This document shows positions 25,589-36,587 of a stretch of 64,000 bases of DNA, piece after piece. Within the stretch, counting starts at the first letter, position 1, and each line of letters begins with the position of its first letter. The translations under genes were made by a program, and so were the position numbers. Origin of the DNA: Nissolia schottii (taxonomy: Eukaryota; Streptophyta; Magnoliopsida; Fabales; Fabaceae); assembly GCA_003254905.1 (NCBI GenBank), contig QANU01006361.1, forward strand, positions 362,408-426,407, in the 5' to 3' direction. The notes under the pieces were generated by a model. It did not search any database and was not told the origin of the DNA. It saw only the letters and a list, made by a program, of their open reading frames with translations.

Positions 25589-26674
25589 CATGGTTATCAA
25601 ACTCGAGATTTTAGGTAAAATCGTGGAGCCTCCGTAAACTCGAATCGTAAAATCGGATCGTAAAATCGTAAGAGTTTACCTATTATTAAAAAAATATTAA
25701 AAAAATATTTTAAAAAATTACTATACTACAAAAATATATTTAATAAAACTTAAAATTCATAAATATTTTTAACTTCATACAAAACACAAGTTCAAACAAT
25801 TCAAACAAACTATTGAGACATAAACACAAACAGTTTGTGTGCATGTGAGGTTATGAGCAGGTAGCAGTGTAGCACCCCGTTTATCATGCCCTGACATAAC
25901 CACATTCATGATTCATCAATCAACAAACTGTAAATATTAACCCAATCCAATCCATCCATGAACGTAAATCACAAATCTTGTATTGTATTTACATAATAAA
26001 CTAGAAAGAGGTTGAAGCATCAACCACTTGCCCGAGAATTGTTGCGGCCTTGCGGCGAGGGAAAGTGGTTTCAAGTGTGCAACACGGAGTGGCGCGGCGG
26101 GGGACGAACAGCGCCGGTGCGGTGAGGGAAGGAGCAGAACGGCACGAAGCAGCAGTGACCAGTGAGGGTGAGGGAGAATGGGAGATGATGGCGCACTATG
26201 GCAGTGAGGCAGGACGGGTCGAGCCGTCGAGGTCGACAGGGTCAGGGGCAGCCCTAAGTCTTCACATTCAGAGGGAAGCAGTAGTGACCAGTGAGGGTGA
26301 GGGAGAATGGGAGATGATGGCGCACTATGGCAGTGAGGCAGGACGGGTCGGGGTCGAGGTCGACAGGGTCAGGGGCAGCCCTAAGTCTTCACATTGAGAG
26401 GGAAAAACGGTGTCGTTCTTGTCCAAAACTAGCGTGTCCATCAGCAGCGCAAAACGGCATCGTTTTGGCAAGGCAAAATGACGTCGTTTTGCAGTTTTAA
26501 GGGCCAGGAAGCAAAATCGTAAAAACGTGGGTAAAATCGCGATTTTGCACGATTTTGTCCGATTTTACCCGATTTTACACAGAAACGATTTTACACCCGA
26601 TTTAACAAGATTTTGCAACTGAACTCGTAAAATCGTACGATTTTACGATTTAAAACTCGATTTTAATAACCATG
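25589..26674. mobile_element. Non-autonomous hAT element, 1.1 kb, with GC-rich cargo
   Basis: The element starts CATGGTTATCAAACTCGAG and ends CTCGATTTTAATAACCATG, a good terminal inverted repeat, and is flanked by perfect 8-bp duplications CTTTCATG (25581-25588, 26675-26682). The subterminal regions repeat the word AAAATCGTA/TACGATTTT many times. The middle (26030-26500) is much richer in GC than its surroundings and carries an internal tandem duplication with a 129-base offset (units from 26155 and from 26284). An open frame of 115 codons (26050-26397) follows the duplication, but it has no recognisable domain and looks like a by-product of composition. There is no transposase. Confidence 0.9.
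26155..26401 (+). repeat. Two-unit tandem duplication inside the hAT element
   Basis: Unit 1 begins at 26155 and unit 2 at 26284. Both begin GTGACCAGTGAGGGTGAGGG and end near CCCTAAGTCTTCACATT. Unit 2 differs by a 2-base shortening in the GGTCGAG area and a few substitutions, so the duplication is recent relative to the element's decay. Confidence 0.9.
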
Positions 26675-26682
26675 CTTTCATG

Positions 26683-28084
26683 TTCTCCAACAGTTATGCA
26701 GGCGAGTCCAATTTGACCGAAAGATGGACCAAGGCTATCTCGGGCTCAAATGGCCTAATACTGCCTTAGATATACAAGATATATCTTAGACACATAATTG
26801 AACCATAACAAGTTCTTCACCTTGTTAAATTAGTACAAATAAGTTTTCTCATATTAGACCCGTCACTGTCATGCATGAAATTTAACAGTTCGGTTGCACA
26901 ATATCAATCAAAAGGGAAAGAAAAACATATATGGATCAAAAGAAAAAATAAAAGCGGAATAGTAAAAGAGAAGTCATATAATTCACTTTTGACTGCCGCA
27001 CTCTTTCATGCTCTATGATTTTGTTTATACTTTTGGTTACATGATACGTGATGGGTGGGACAAGTCGTCAAATTGTGTTATTCAAGATTATGTCAAAAAA
27101 TATATAATCTTTTTAATGTAAATATAGCAGATGTTCAAAGATTTGTATAGTTTTTGATATATATGATGGAGTTAATGTCTGGGGAAGATATGTCAGTGTC
27201 ACAGGATAATAATCCAGTCGAAAAAAGCTTTTCATGGCATGTATCGCATTTTGTCTTGTGATCTGAATGTGACAGCAGAATTGTGAGGTAGAGATATCTA
27301 TCTACATGAATATTAAAGTCTGAGTCACTATATGCAATAGTAAAAGTAGTTTAGTGGACACATCTCTGTACACAGCAACGATATACTCACGCAGTAATAT
27401 GTAAAGCGGCCTATGTAATAACAGAATGTTTAATAATAGGTCTAAATTACGTGCACGTCTCTGATTATCAATTTTGATTTTGATTTTGATTATATGTGTA
27501 GGACGCTTACACTATTAATTCACAACTTTCTTGTAAATATTAATTTTATAAAAGTAATACTTGATATTTGAACCAACAAGGTGCTGATGGGTATGGAAAA
27601 CGTTGTTAAGACCTTGACTAGAAAAAGCTATTTATAATGATTTCTTTAGGCATCAACACAAGTCAATAGTTAAAATAATTATTTCTTTTTTGTTCAACGT
27701 CTAATGTTGTATTTTGGTGGATTCTGGGGTCTGTATGTAAGGGTAACGTACCCTCTCAACATTAAAAAAAATTATAATCTAGTATTGTATGAATTTATAA
27801 AAATTGTCAAATAATCATAAAAGATATTCATAATCAAACCTTAATTTATATTTAGTTATATAATCTTTTCTTTCAGTTTTTATTTTCAAAATTCGAATCC
27901 CCGAAAGGTAAACTAAAATTGTTGAAAAAATTCTAAATACCATGCAATTTAAGAATTCGATATTGAAAATAAAAATTGAAAAAATTATGTAATTAAACAT
28001 AAATTAAGATTTTACTGACAACATTCTTACAATTATTTGATAATTTTTTTAAAAAAAAAATTTGTGTAAAACTCATGGTATAAT
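26683..28084. other. Intergenic, nothing recognised
   Basis: AT-rich sequence without credible coding frames or transposon ends. GATTTTGATTTTGATTTTGA near 27470 is a short tandem run. Confidence 0.5.
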
Positions 28085-28222
28085 CTTGTTTGGGCCTAGT
28101 CTCAACCCATCCCATAAAAGCAACGGAAACCGTCATAACATTTGAAGGGCCCAAATAAGCCCACAACCCATAAACCCCTAATATTCCAACTTCGCCCTTA
28201 GGGAGAGAACAACACCCAGAGC
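28085..28222 (+). promoter_or_regulatory. Promoter with site II (TGGGCC/T) elements
   Basis: TGGGCC at 28091, GGGCCC at 28147 and AGCCCA at 28158 (reverse of TGGGCT) cluster within 140 bases of the methyltransferase start. ACCCCTAA near 28175 resembles a telo-box. Site II plus telo-box pairs are known from promoters of plant growth and housekeeping genes; their function here is inference. Confidence 0.5.
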
Positions 28223-28918
28223 ATGAAGTTCACAGACTCGCCGGTGATCGAGCTCCCCGTCGGCGGCGCCGTCCTGTCTCTCCAGCAAGACAACGGCTCC
28301 ATGCATGTAGGCACGTCCGTCTGGCCCTGCTCCCTCCTCCTGGTCAAATTCGCCGACCGCTGGGCCCCACTCACCTCCTCCACCACCAACCCTAACCCTA
28401 ACCCTAACCCTAACCCTTACTCCGAACTCCTCGATTTCCGGTCCAAACGCGCCGTCGAGCTCGGCACCGGATGCGGCGTCGCCGGTATGGGTCTCTTCCT
28501 GCTTGGCCTCACCGACATCGTCCTCACCGACATCTCCCCCGTGATGCCGGCGCTGAAGCGGAACCTCAAGGTCAACAAGCCCGTGCTCGGCAAGAACCTG
28601 AAGCACTCCGTCCTCTACTGGAACAACGGCGACCAGATCCGCGCACTGAACCCGCCGGTCGACCTCGTTGTGGCGACAGACGTCGTTTACATCGAGGAAA
28701 CGGTGCCGCACCTGGTTTCCGCCATGGAGGCGCTGGTGGCTGACGACGGCGTCGTTTTGCTCGGGTACCAGGTGAGGTCCCCCGAGGCGCACAAGCGGTT
28801 CTGGGAGATGTGCCCGGAGGTTTTCGACGTGGAGAAGGTTCCTCGCGAGCACCTGCATCCCGAGTATGCATACGAAGAGGGCGATGTTTATCTCTTGAGG
28901 AAGATTAAGAAGCAGTGA
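28223..28918 (+). CDS. METTL21-type (Methyltransf_16) protein methyltransferase
   Basis: This is an intronless frame of 231 residues, of normal family length. Seven-beta-strand SAM-dependent methyltransferase motifs are clear: motif I ELGTGCGVAG (79-88), the motif II region LTDIS (101-105), and the post-I/IV region DLVVATDVVY (147-156), where family-16 enzymes carry a D-x-x-Y-type motif. Family members transfer methyl groups from SAM to lysines of chaperones and elongation factors; the substrate here cannot be read from sequence. Residues 56-65 are five Asn-Pro pairs encoded by five exact AACCCT units, in a loop between the N-terminal beta-hairpin and motif I. Codon use is strongly GC-rich in this gene against AT-rich surroundings, and this also creates long antisense open frames. 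The start at 28223 gives the family-typical N-terminus. Confidence 0.93.
   Translation: MKFTDSPVIELPVGGAVLSLQQDNGSMHVGTSVWPCSLLLVKFADRWAPLTSSTTNPNPNPNPNPYSELLDFRSKRAVELGTGCGVAGMGLFLLGLTDIVLTDISPVMPALKRNLKVNKPVLGKNLKHSVLYWNNGDQIRALNPPVDLVVATDVVYIEETVPHLVSAMEALVADDGVVLLGYQVRSPEAHKRFWEMCPEVFDVEKVPREHLHPEYAYEEGDVYLLRKIKKQ
28388..28417 (+). repeat. Five AACCCT hexamers inside the methyltransferase CDS
   Basis: Five exact, contiguous AACCCT units lie in frame as Asn-Pro repeats. This is the vertebrate-type telomere hexamer (TTAGGG on the other strand); most plants use the heptamer TTTAGGG. Confidence 0.98.
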
Positions 28919-31077
28919 TCACTGATCGGTAAAGTTTTGGTTTTGTTGTTGCTACGTTTGTGTAATTCGAAGAAATTTTGGAGCTTGGGCAGTGTGGTGT
29001 TCAGTGATTCATCTTATATTTACTATAATGATATGTAGGGTCACATGTATAATTTGGTCTCCTTATAGTAAGGATTTGAGCAAGAAATGAATTATTGTCA
29101 TAATTTGCTTAAGTTTAAATTCAAGGAAATCGGATTAGTTAAAAGAAGTGGAGGCATGTATCCATCTAAATTACAGAAGTTAGAAATAATGTCATATCAG
29201 GCAACAAAGGTCTAACTGTTACTAAATACACATCAAGTTTGGATATGTTTGTATCTGACAAAATGAAGAGTGTAAACGCGAACATTTATTTGAGTTCATA
29301 TGGTAATAGTATGTGAAGATGTGAGTGAACAATGTTGGTTGTTTGATGGTAGCATTTTAACAAGAGAAATGCTACTAAATACATATCAATATTGGAGATG
29401 TTTGTCTTGCATTTACTTATTCCCAAAATCAGAGCGTAGGTGTGCAAATGTTGCTGTGAGTTCTCAAATAATAAAAGTTGTGCTTCATATGTGTAGTATT
29501 GTTGTTTGAACAATGTTGGAACTTGGTTATTTAATGAATGTTTTGTTGTTTGTTTGTTTTGGTACCTAGTGCTTCATAATGATTAGATTTATCAATTGAT
29601 TTTAGCTTGCTCCATAGTGGCATTTAGAATCACTGTAAAAGCTTAGTTTGGTGTTGCTTCTGGCTTGATTGGGCGTGTTGATTGATCATTTGATTGGTAG
29701 GTCCCAGATGCAAGCTTATGTGTACGTTCATTCTTGTCTTCAACTAACAAGTAGAGGTAAAAGGGTGAAAAGAACTTTGGGAGATGGCTAGTGGTAGATC
29801 ATAGATGTGACGAAAGATGCTATAGTCTTGGCATTATCTGAAGCTTCATGACGATATTTTAAATGCTATTTGTGTATTCTTTGAGAATTGGTTTATAAAC
29901 AACTTGCATGTGAAAGTCTAGATGCCAGTATGAAAATAGTGTTTTTATACAAACATTCTTCTTATTCCTTCTAGTTTCCATATTACCTGGGATGACCCGA
30001 AGAAGTTTATTGTGGAGATAAATTGTTGTTAACAGGGTAACAGAATTCTGCTCATGCTGGTGTTTATGTGCCCACTGGCCCTCCAAATGGTCAACAAAAG
30101 ATCCTTGAAGTTTTTAGTGGCGCGTGCTTCCCTAGGCTTGCTGTTATCTTAGTTTTGAGCTTAGCATATTCCCCTGGCCCTTGGGAGAAAAAAAGCTAGT
30201 GTTTTTTACACAACTATGATGTAGATGCAATAAATATGCAAATGGATGGATAGGCAAATACAATTCGGTAAGGTGGAAGTGTTGAAGGCTCTGCAGTACC
30301 CTGCCAAGTATTTATGACGTGTTTATTGTACATTTTGGGGTGTAAAGGCTTGAAGAGGATTTACTTTACTGCCCTACATGTAAATTACACCACTAGTATT
30401 GACGAAATATTCGACCATTTCAGTAGGATGTGCAAACAAACTGCACAAGAAAATGATTCAGTATTGAGTATAGTAGTATTCTTTAGAGTTTTCTTGTTCA
30501 CATTTCATAGAAATCTAGTGAAATTGGTGCATTTACCACGACTTGTTGCGTTGATCATACTATTGTTCTTATAGCTGCTTGTTATATTACTTATTAGATA
30601 GCCAAATTCCAATCAGTCACAACACATTACTATTTCCATCCAAAAACTCAGGTAAAAGGTAAAGATAGAATCTGTAATTCAATATTGCTTCAGGTAAAGT
30701 CATGTTTGTGCAGATTGATGGTTAGTATTTATCCAAGTAAGGACATGAAGCCTTTGACATATAGGCTTTCGTGTCACAGTACAAAGCATGATGGTACTTG
30801 CCCTTCAAAACTTTTAAACAGAAAGAAAAAATGAAAAAGTAAACAGAGTTACAGCCAAATCGTTTTTTTTTTTAGCCCCGTCTTTTTTCCTCAATTGAAG
30901 TATCTGACCACTAGTTTCCCGATGGAGCAGCTTTCTCCTTATTCTTTATCTCCTTTATCTCCTAACTGTATTTGGTCATTAACTTATTTTCTTCATTGCA
31001 AAATACAATTGTGATGCCTCAGAAGTGTAAGTCCTATTTTATCATTTCCTCCATCCCATTTCATGATAGTATTTCTT
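28919..31077. other. Intergenic region between methyltransferase and NAC genes
   Basis: The first part is probably the methyltransferase 3' UTR. Beyond that I see only short frames. Around 30045-30200 a frame reads NSAHAGVYVPTGPPNGQQKI, which looks protein-like but matches nothing I recognise. This stretch is less AT-rich in places and could be transcribed non-coding DNA or an old gene fragment. Confidence 0.4.
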
Positions 31078-33170
31078 TCAAGGAATGAAAGGAGCACCAT
31101 CATGGACTGGAAAATGGGAAATCAATTGAGCATTGCTAGACCTATGTTGGTCCCCTTGATCAAAGGATATGAATGATGTATTGTAGTACTCCACAAAACC
31201 ACTAGTGTTCTTGTGGTTTGTTATCCCATGCACCCCTTGATCCTTCAGTTTTGCAGGGAATGAGTCTTTCATAAGTGAACCACATTGCCTAGGCTGTGTC
31301 TGATAGAAAACCTTGGACACAACTAACTCCCCTTCCTTCTCCTCTTCATTGTTGCCAAGGTGGTACTGATGCATCACCCAATTGGTTTTCTCAGGCTTCC
31401 TTTGCTTTCTGTAGTTAGTGTAAAGCACAAGAATCTTCTTGTACCCTTTGAGCTTGCCACTGACGTAGACTGGCCTGGTCTTACCTGTTTTGTGCCACCG
31501 AGTCTCGCTGCCTTCCGCGTCTGTGTGCACCTTTCTCCTCTTCCTTGTTCCTGTTGTGTATGCCTTGGAAGGCCGGTGAAAGAAGTGCCGGATCAAGCCA
31601 TCCTTGCCAACTCCTGCAGCAAGATTTAGATGATGATTTTGTATCAAAGAATGTTACAAAATGGAGATTTATTTTGGGCCAAAATGTGAAATAAATTTTT
31701 AGATGTTTTCAGAGTAAAAGAAAAGTTTTGTTTTGTATCATTATTTGTCACATCAACTATTGCAATTAATATGTAAGAAAAGTAGGAAAAAATGAATAAT
31801 ACAAAGCAAAACTTTTCTCTTGCAAAGAGAGTATTTAAGAATTTCTCTTAATAAGTGGAAGAGAAAACGACAAAGTGACTTGAATGACAAGAGTTTCCCC
31901 TTATCTGATGGTATGCATCTGTGATATCATAGAACAACAAATTAACCTCATATAACACGGGTTTTAAAAATGGGGAAAAAAAGAATTTATATGACACGAA
32001 TCGCTTTACAATCAGGGGCGGAGCCTCCCATGGCATAAGGGGGCCACCGCCCAAGAAAATAATTTTTCTCAATTTTTCTTTTAAAAATAATATTTGGTAT
32101 CTTTTGTTACATTTACACTCCTTAAAAAGGAAATAATAGTGGATTAATACATATTTGGCCACTCCTTAATATTTTTATACTTACATTGTAAGTACTAGTA
32201 AGAACAAAATTAGCTATTATTTTTAAGTATAAATTCAATAATAGATAACTTTAAATCTATGAAATTTCAAAAATACATATTAATATAAAGTAAAATTTTA
32301 AAAATACATATTATTTTTAGAATATAATTAACTATTGTTGTAAATTGTCACATCTTCTGCCAGAAAAGTGTGGCTTCAACAAAACCGATGCTTTCTTCAA
32401 GTTGCTCAAGTCTAAAGGAAACAAAACTCATGGCCATATGTTTTCACTAGCTATGTATATTTTGTTGGCAATAAATACATATAGCAACAGTGAAAATTGA
32501 AAATGGCACCTCATTATTGTAGGACATAACAATGTTTATGTCGCATAATGAATTACATGGATTTGGTAGCTAGCATGTATGTAAAATAGACCTGGCAACT
32601 TTTCTGGATGGGTACAGCAGATTCCATTCTCTCCTTCAAGGGTAGGGATGAACTCATCAATTAAGGGGTGAAGCTTGTGAATATCAGAGCGCACCTTAGC
32701 TTCCAAATGTTCAAGAATCTCTTGATCGGTTGGATCAAACTTCACCCCAGCAGGCAGCCCAGGTAAATCATGAATCCCAGCAGCCTAAAATTAGCACCAC
32801 AGCATTAATCATTTATTCACGAGCACCCCGAAGTATTTTGCAAAATAAAACACACACACAAACATGATGATAAGAAAAATGCTAGAGATTCAGAAGCAAA
32901 TGATGATTTAACAAACAATCATGGTTTTTTTTTTGTATAATTAACATTCTTTTTATAATAATGATTAATCAACATTCATTATCTATGGAGTTATATATGT
33001 GGTGCTTTATATGACAATAATATATATAGAAAAATTTGACATTAATAAATATGAACCTGATCTTGGCATTTGATATGGTGACCACATGCAGGACAAGTTC
33101 TAATTAAGCTGTCTTTGCCCCTCTCCACAATGAAGCTATGGTTGTTTTCAGGATAATTGCACTGTGTCAT
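31078..33170 (-). CDS. NAC transcription factor, SND2/ANAC073-like
   Basis: Three exons on the minus strand: 33170-33057, 32784-32592 and 31613-31078, giving 280 residues. The splice borders are GT..AG and the frame is kept. Exon 1 holds a [10 protein letters not shown] motif (26-35), found before the NAC domain in the SND2/SOG1 branch. The NAC domain follows: [20 protein letters not shown] (subdomain A), [15 protein letters not shown], then [18 protein letters not shown], a basic RKRRK nuclear signal (126-130), [21 protein letters not shown] and [10 protein letters not shown]. The protein ends HDGAPFIP, matching the PFIP terminus of Arabidopsis SND2. SND2-type NACs act in secondary wall gene regulation. 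The C-terminal activation region is short, as in SND2. Intron 2 (978 bp) holds a transposon end. Close relatives (SND3/ANAC010, NAC075) remain possible. Confidence 0.93.
32013..32160. mobile_element. hAT-like end fragment in NAC intron 2
   Basis: CAGGGGCGGAGCC at 32013-32025, followed by CCACCGCCC, is a terminal motif typical of hAT-type elements in dicots. No matching opposite end is found in the intron, so it is a truncated copy and its right limit is arbitrary. Confidence 0.4.
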
Positions 33171-35828
33171 TTCCTCTATTGTTATATACCTTGTTTATTT
33201 TTTCCTCCCTCATTCCATTTCAGGAAGGAACAGAAACTAAAAGAGATGGGGCAAGGGGAGAGTGAGAGGTAGGTTTGAGTTTTATAAGAGATGAATATTT
33301 AAAGCAACATTAGTGAATAAAAAGTGGGAAAAGAAAAACTTGTCTCTTCTAAAGTTTGCTCCCCTCATGCCAGTTCTTGTTGAAGGAAGGGAAGGAATTA
33401 AATTCTCCCTCACTTTTTTTTTTGTGTGTGCTTTCTTTTGCATGAGTGAATAATATATGAAGTACTCCTTCCCCAACCTCCCTCTTTGAACTTACTAGAA
33501 AGAGAGACATACCTAAAAAAATATTCTAAATAGAGAATGAACCTAGCAATTAGAGATAGGGGTTGGTTGCACAGACAGAGAAGCTTGAAGGAAATATATT
33601 AAGATTGCTTTGATCTCAAGTTTTGTTGTTCTGCTTTGTAATATTATTTGTACAGCAAAGCTTGTAGAAGAATAAATATGCAGGGGATTTTGTCCTTTCT
33701 ACTCTGACTAAAGGGTAAGCTTTAATTAAAATCTAAAAGTACAAAAAATAAAACCAGTTTAAACAAGGAAAGAAGCAATTAAATATATGGGATATAGAAG
33801 AAGTTGAGTGGTGATGGGGCAAGCAACCTAATGTATAAGCACACCAAGAGAGAAAGAACTTAGGTCCGATGTCAACCTGGAGTGTGGATAAAGTTAAAAA
33901 CTATAAATCCCACAAAACACTAGGAATTAAAATTAAAATAAAAAAGAATAATTGAGCCAACCATATTCCTTCACGTAGACTTCTCATGCATAGCAAGAAA
34001 CCACTCTGTCTTTCTTTCCGCATCAATGATGGTTGGTGCATACTATCTCATTGCCATATGATAAAAGCAAACGCTACCTGTGTCAAAATTTATTATTCTT
34101 CTTCTATAATTTAATATGATATATTAATGTATTATATGATTTAATATATTTTTCGGCTAAGATCCTTACTTCTCAAGTTCATTGACTTCATTCTACACAG
34201 TGGCTTAAATACTAGAAAGATTTTGGAAAACGATGAATTTTGCCTGAACTGGAAGTACTGTCCCTACATTTATTTATGTTATGGCGGTTATTGGGATCCA
34301 TTGGCCGTTTCACTGAGGTGGAAATCACTGGTTACCTTTTCCAAAAGGTCAATTATAAGTACAGAAAATATTAGTTTTTCTTATAAGTTTTTCACATACC
34401 TCAAATAGTAGTTAGCGAGTAATCAAGAGAAAAATAAAAACATCTTCACGAATGGGCTTGCATACTATAAAAGATTTTTTTTTGTATAGATATAATTATA
34501 ACATCTCATATTAATTGGACACATTCACAATAGGAAATTTGTTTCACTAAACTTTATAATGATATATTCACTTTTTGTTAGATTTGACTTAATTTTATTA
34601 TGGGGTCTCTAGATATTAGTAGGTGTGTACAATAATTTCTCGCATGCTACACTGTCGCTAGAAACAAGTGGGACTCATGCATATAATATATATAGGCAAA
34701 TTTTTTCACCTTAGTTGCCAAAGTTTGCGATCATTCAATCAATCCTTCTTGCTTAAAATAGAGAATGTCATTCATGCATGCATAAAAGCATTAACTTCCA
34801 GGCTGTTTGGGTGGCCCTATATACAAGGATACATCATTACCATCAAACTATAAGAATGAGAATACTCTTTAAGATGAGGCCTTTTCCGTTGTCTTCCCAT
34901 TTTCTTTTGTTCTTCTATTTACTTTAGTGTGTTAGTTTCAAGTGAAATGAGATCTCAATGATTAGCACTTAATTCATTGCATCCCAATCCTAACTTCTTA
35001 TGAAACTTCAAACTTAGATTCTTTTTCATGTAAACATTCCAAATGAATGTGAGTGACGTCCTGTGCAAGTTAATTGGATTCGACCTTTTATGTATTTATA
35101 ACAAACTAAGCCTCAAAATTGATCAATTGTCACAGGAAAACAGATCGATTGACTATTTTGATTGAAGGAATTTTACTTTTTTGAAAGGCTTATAATTCAT
35201 TTTAATTTTTTAAGAAGTAAATTTACTAACAAATGCGTTTTGCACAAGACATTTTACATGTGTAAAACGAGGAACATATGAATCTCATACCAAGCGTCTA
35301 ATATTTTCAGAATGAACATTCTATAACTCGAACAGACTTGTGATTTGGGCATATATATAGCAATGATATACAAAGCCAAAATAATATTAATTCTTGAATG
35401 AATGTAAAAGTAGACTCTACTTATTCATTTAAAGGTAATTTATAATGTTACATTATTTTTTACACTTAATTTTTGACAAAACAGCACTATCTAACAATTT
35501 TTTATGCCATAGTATTGATATTAGGCGTTGTCTTTGACAACATCAACTCTTTTTCTTCCCTTATTTATATATGCTTGTATGCTGAGGGACGCCGCACTAA
35601 GAATGTTGTGGGGACAATTGCCCTCGTTAAGATTCATGAATATTTTGCTAAATTATGGGTAATGAATTTTGTTTTCGTTCCCATTAATAAATCAACCTTG
35701 CCTCCACATGAAAATAAAAAATTATTTATTGTATTAAGGTCTCTATCCAATTAGATCTAACAATTATCTTATTTATTATCTTATTACTATTAATTTTTTA
35801 AAAAAAAAATCAACTCAAAAACAGGTTC
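33171..35828. other. NAC upstream region and intergenic DNA
   Basis: The first kilobase is likely the NAC promoter and 5' UTR. No further gene, transposon end or strong regulatory cluster is recognised. Confidence 0.5.
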
Positions 35829-35833
35829 AGTTT

Positions 35834-36527
35834 TGTTACAGAATGGGCCATAAAGGCCCATCCTAGGCCACCTCCAAGATCCGGGCCCAAAGTCCGCGGA
35901 CCGGCCCAATTCGTCTGGCCACTCGCGAGCCCTTGAACGGTTCCGAGATCCTCTGCTCCCACCTTCTCAGGTTCAACAGCTATGAGATCCTTTACTCCCA
36001 CCTTCTCAGGCTCAACAGCTCTGAGATCTTCTCCTCCCACCGCAACACGCGAACACAAGATATTCTCCCACCACCGTGACACGCGGAAGAACCTCAACCA
36101 CCCCAACTATATAATAACCCATACCCCAGGTATGAAAGACCATTTAATTATCACTTACTAAACTCCCTTAAACCCTTGCTAATTACTTGAGCGTTGGAGT
36201 GTTTGCAGGTACCCACCGCAACGCGAGTCCAGAGACCTTCCTAGAGTTCTCATCAGAGACCTCGAAGCTCCAGGATCCAGAGAGTGGACGGAGGTGCATA
36301 CTTCAGAATATTCACGAGATATTCTCCCACCACCGCGACACGCGGAAGAACCTCAACCACCCCAACTATGTAATAACTCATACCCCAGGTATGAAAGACC
36401 ATTTAATTATCACTTACTAAACTCCCTTAAACCCTTGTTTACTTGAGCTTAACGAGTCCAGAGACCTTTCTAGAGACCTCGAAGCTCCAGGATCCAGTGA
36501 GTGGACCGAGGTGCATACTTCGGAACA
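35834..36527 (+). mobile_element. Solo LTR, 694 bp, with 5-bp target duplication
   Basis: The block starts TGTTACAGAATGGGCC and ends GCATACTTCGGAACA, with TG..CA ends and TGTT/AACA inverted tips. It is flanked by identical AGTTT repeats (35829-35833 and 36528-36532). It contains two repeat layers: a 39-bp unit beginning GAGATCCT in tandem (about 35946-36030, two copies plus a part) and a large duplication with 259-bp offset (about 36057-36315 and 36316-36527). A CTATATAATAA TATA-like motif sits in the first large unit (36104) and is changed to CTATGTAATAA in the second. No internal retroelement coding sequence is next to it. Confidence 0.9.
36057..36527 (+). repeat. 259-bp-offset tandem duplication inside the solo LTR
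   Basis: Both units contain GATATTCTCCCACCACCG, CCCCAGGTATGAAAGACC, and CTCGAAGCTCCAGGATCCAG followed by GTGCATACTTC. The second unit lacks about 45 bases present in the first (around CTAATTACTTGAGCGTTGGA). The duplicated part includes the putative LTR promoter. Confidence 0.9.
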
Positions 36528-36532
36528 AGTTT

Positions 36533-36556
36533 AGATTTAAGGATTTGAAATCCTTA

Positions 36557-36587
<31 letters not shown>

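Noticed and set aside
26050..26397. 115-codon frame in the hAT element
   Set aside because: Follows the internal tandem duplication and has no recognisable domain; kept only as part of the element.
28388..28417. Interstitial telomere or chromosome-end marker
   Set aside because: Only 30 bases, inside a well-formed coding region with normal sequence on both sides, and the hexamer is not the usual plant unit.
28178..28858. Antisense 226-codon frame over the methyltransferase gene
   Set aside because: Reverse frame of a GC-rich gene, without stops because of composition; no family motifs.
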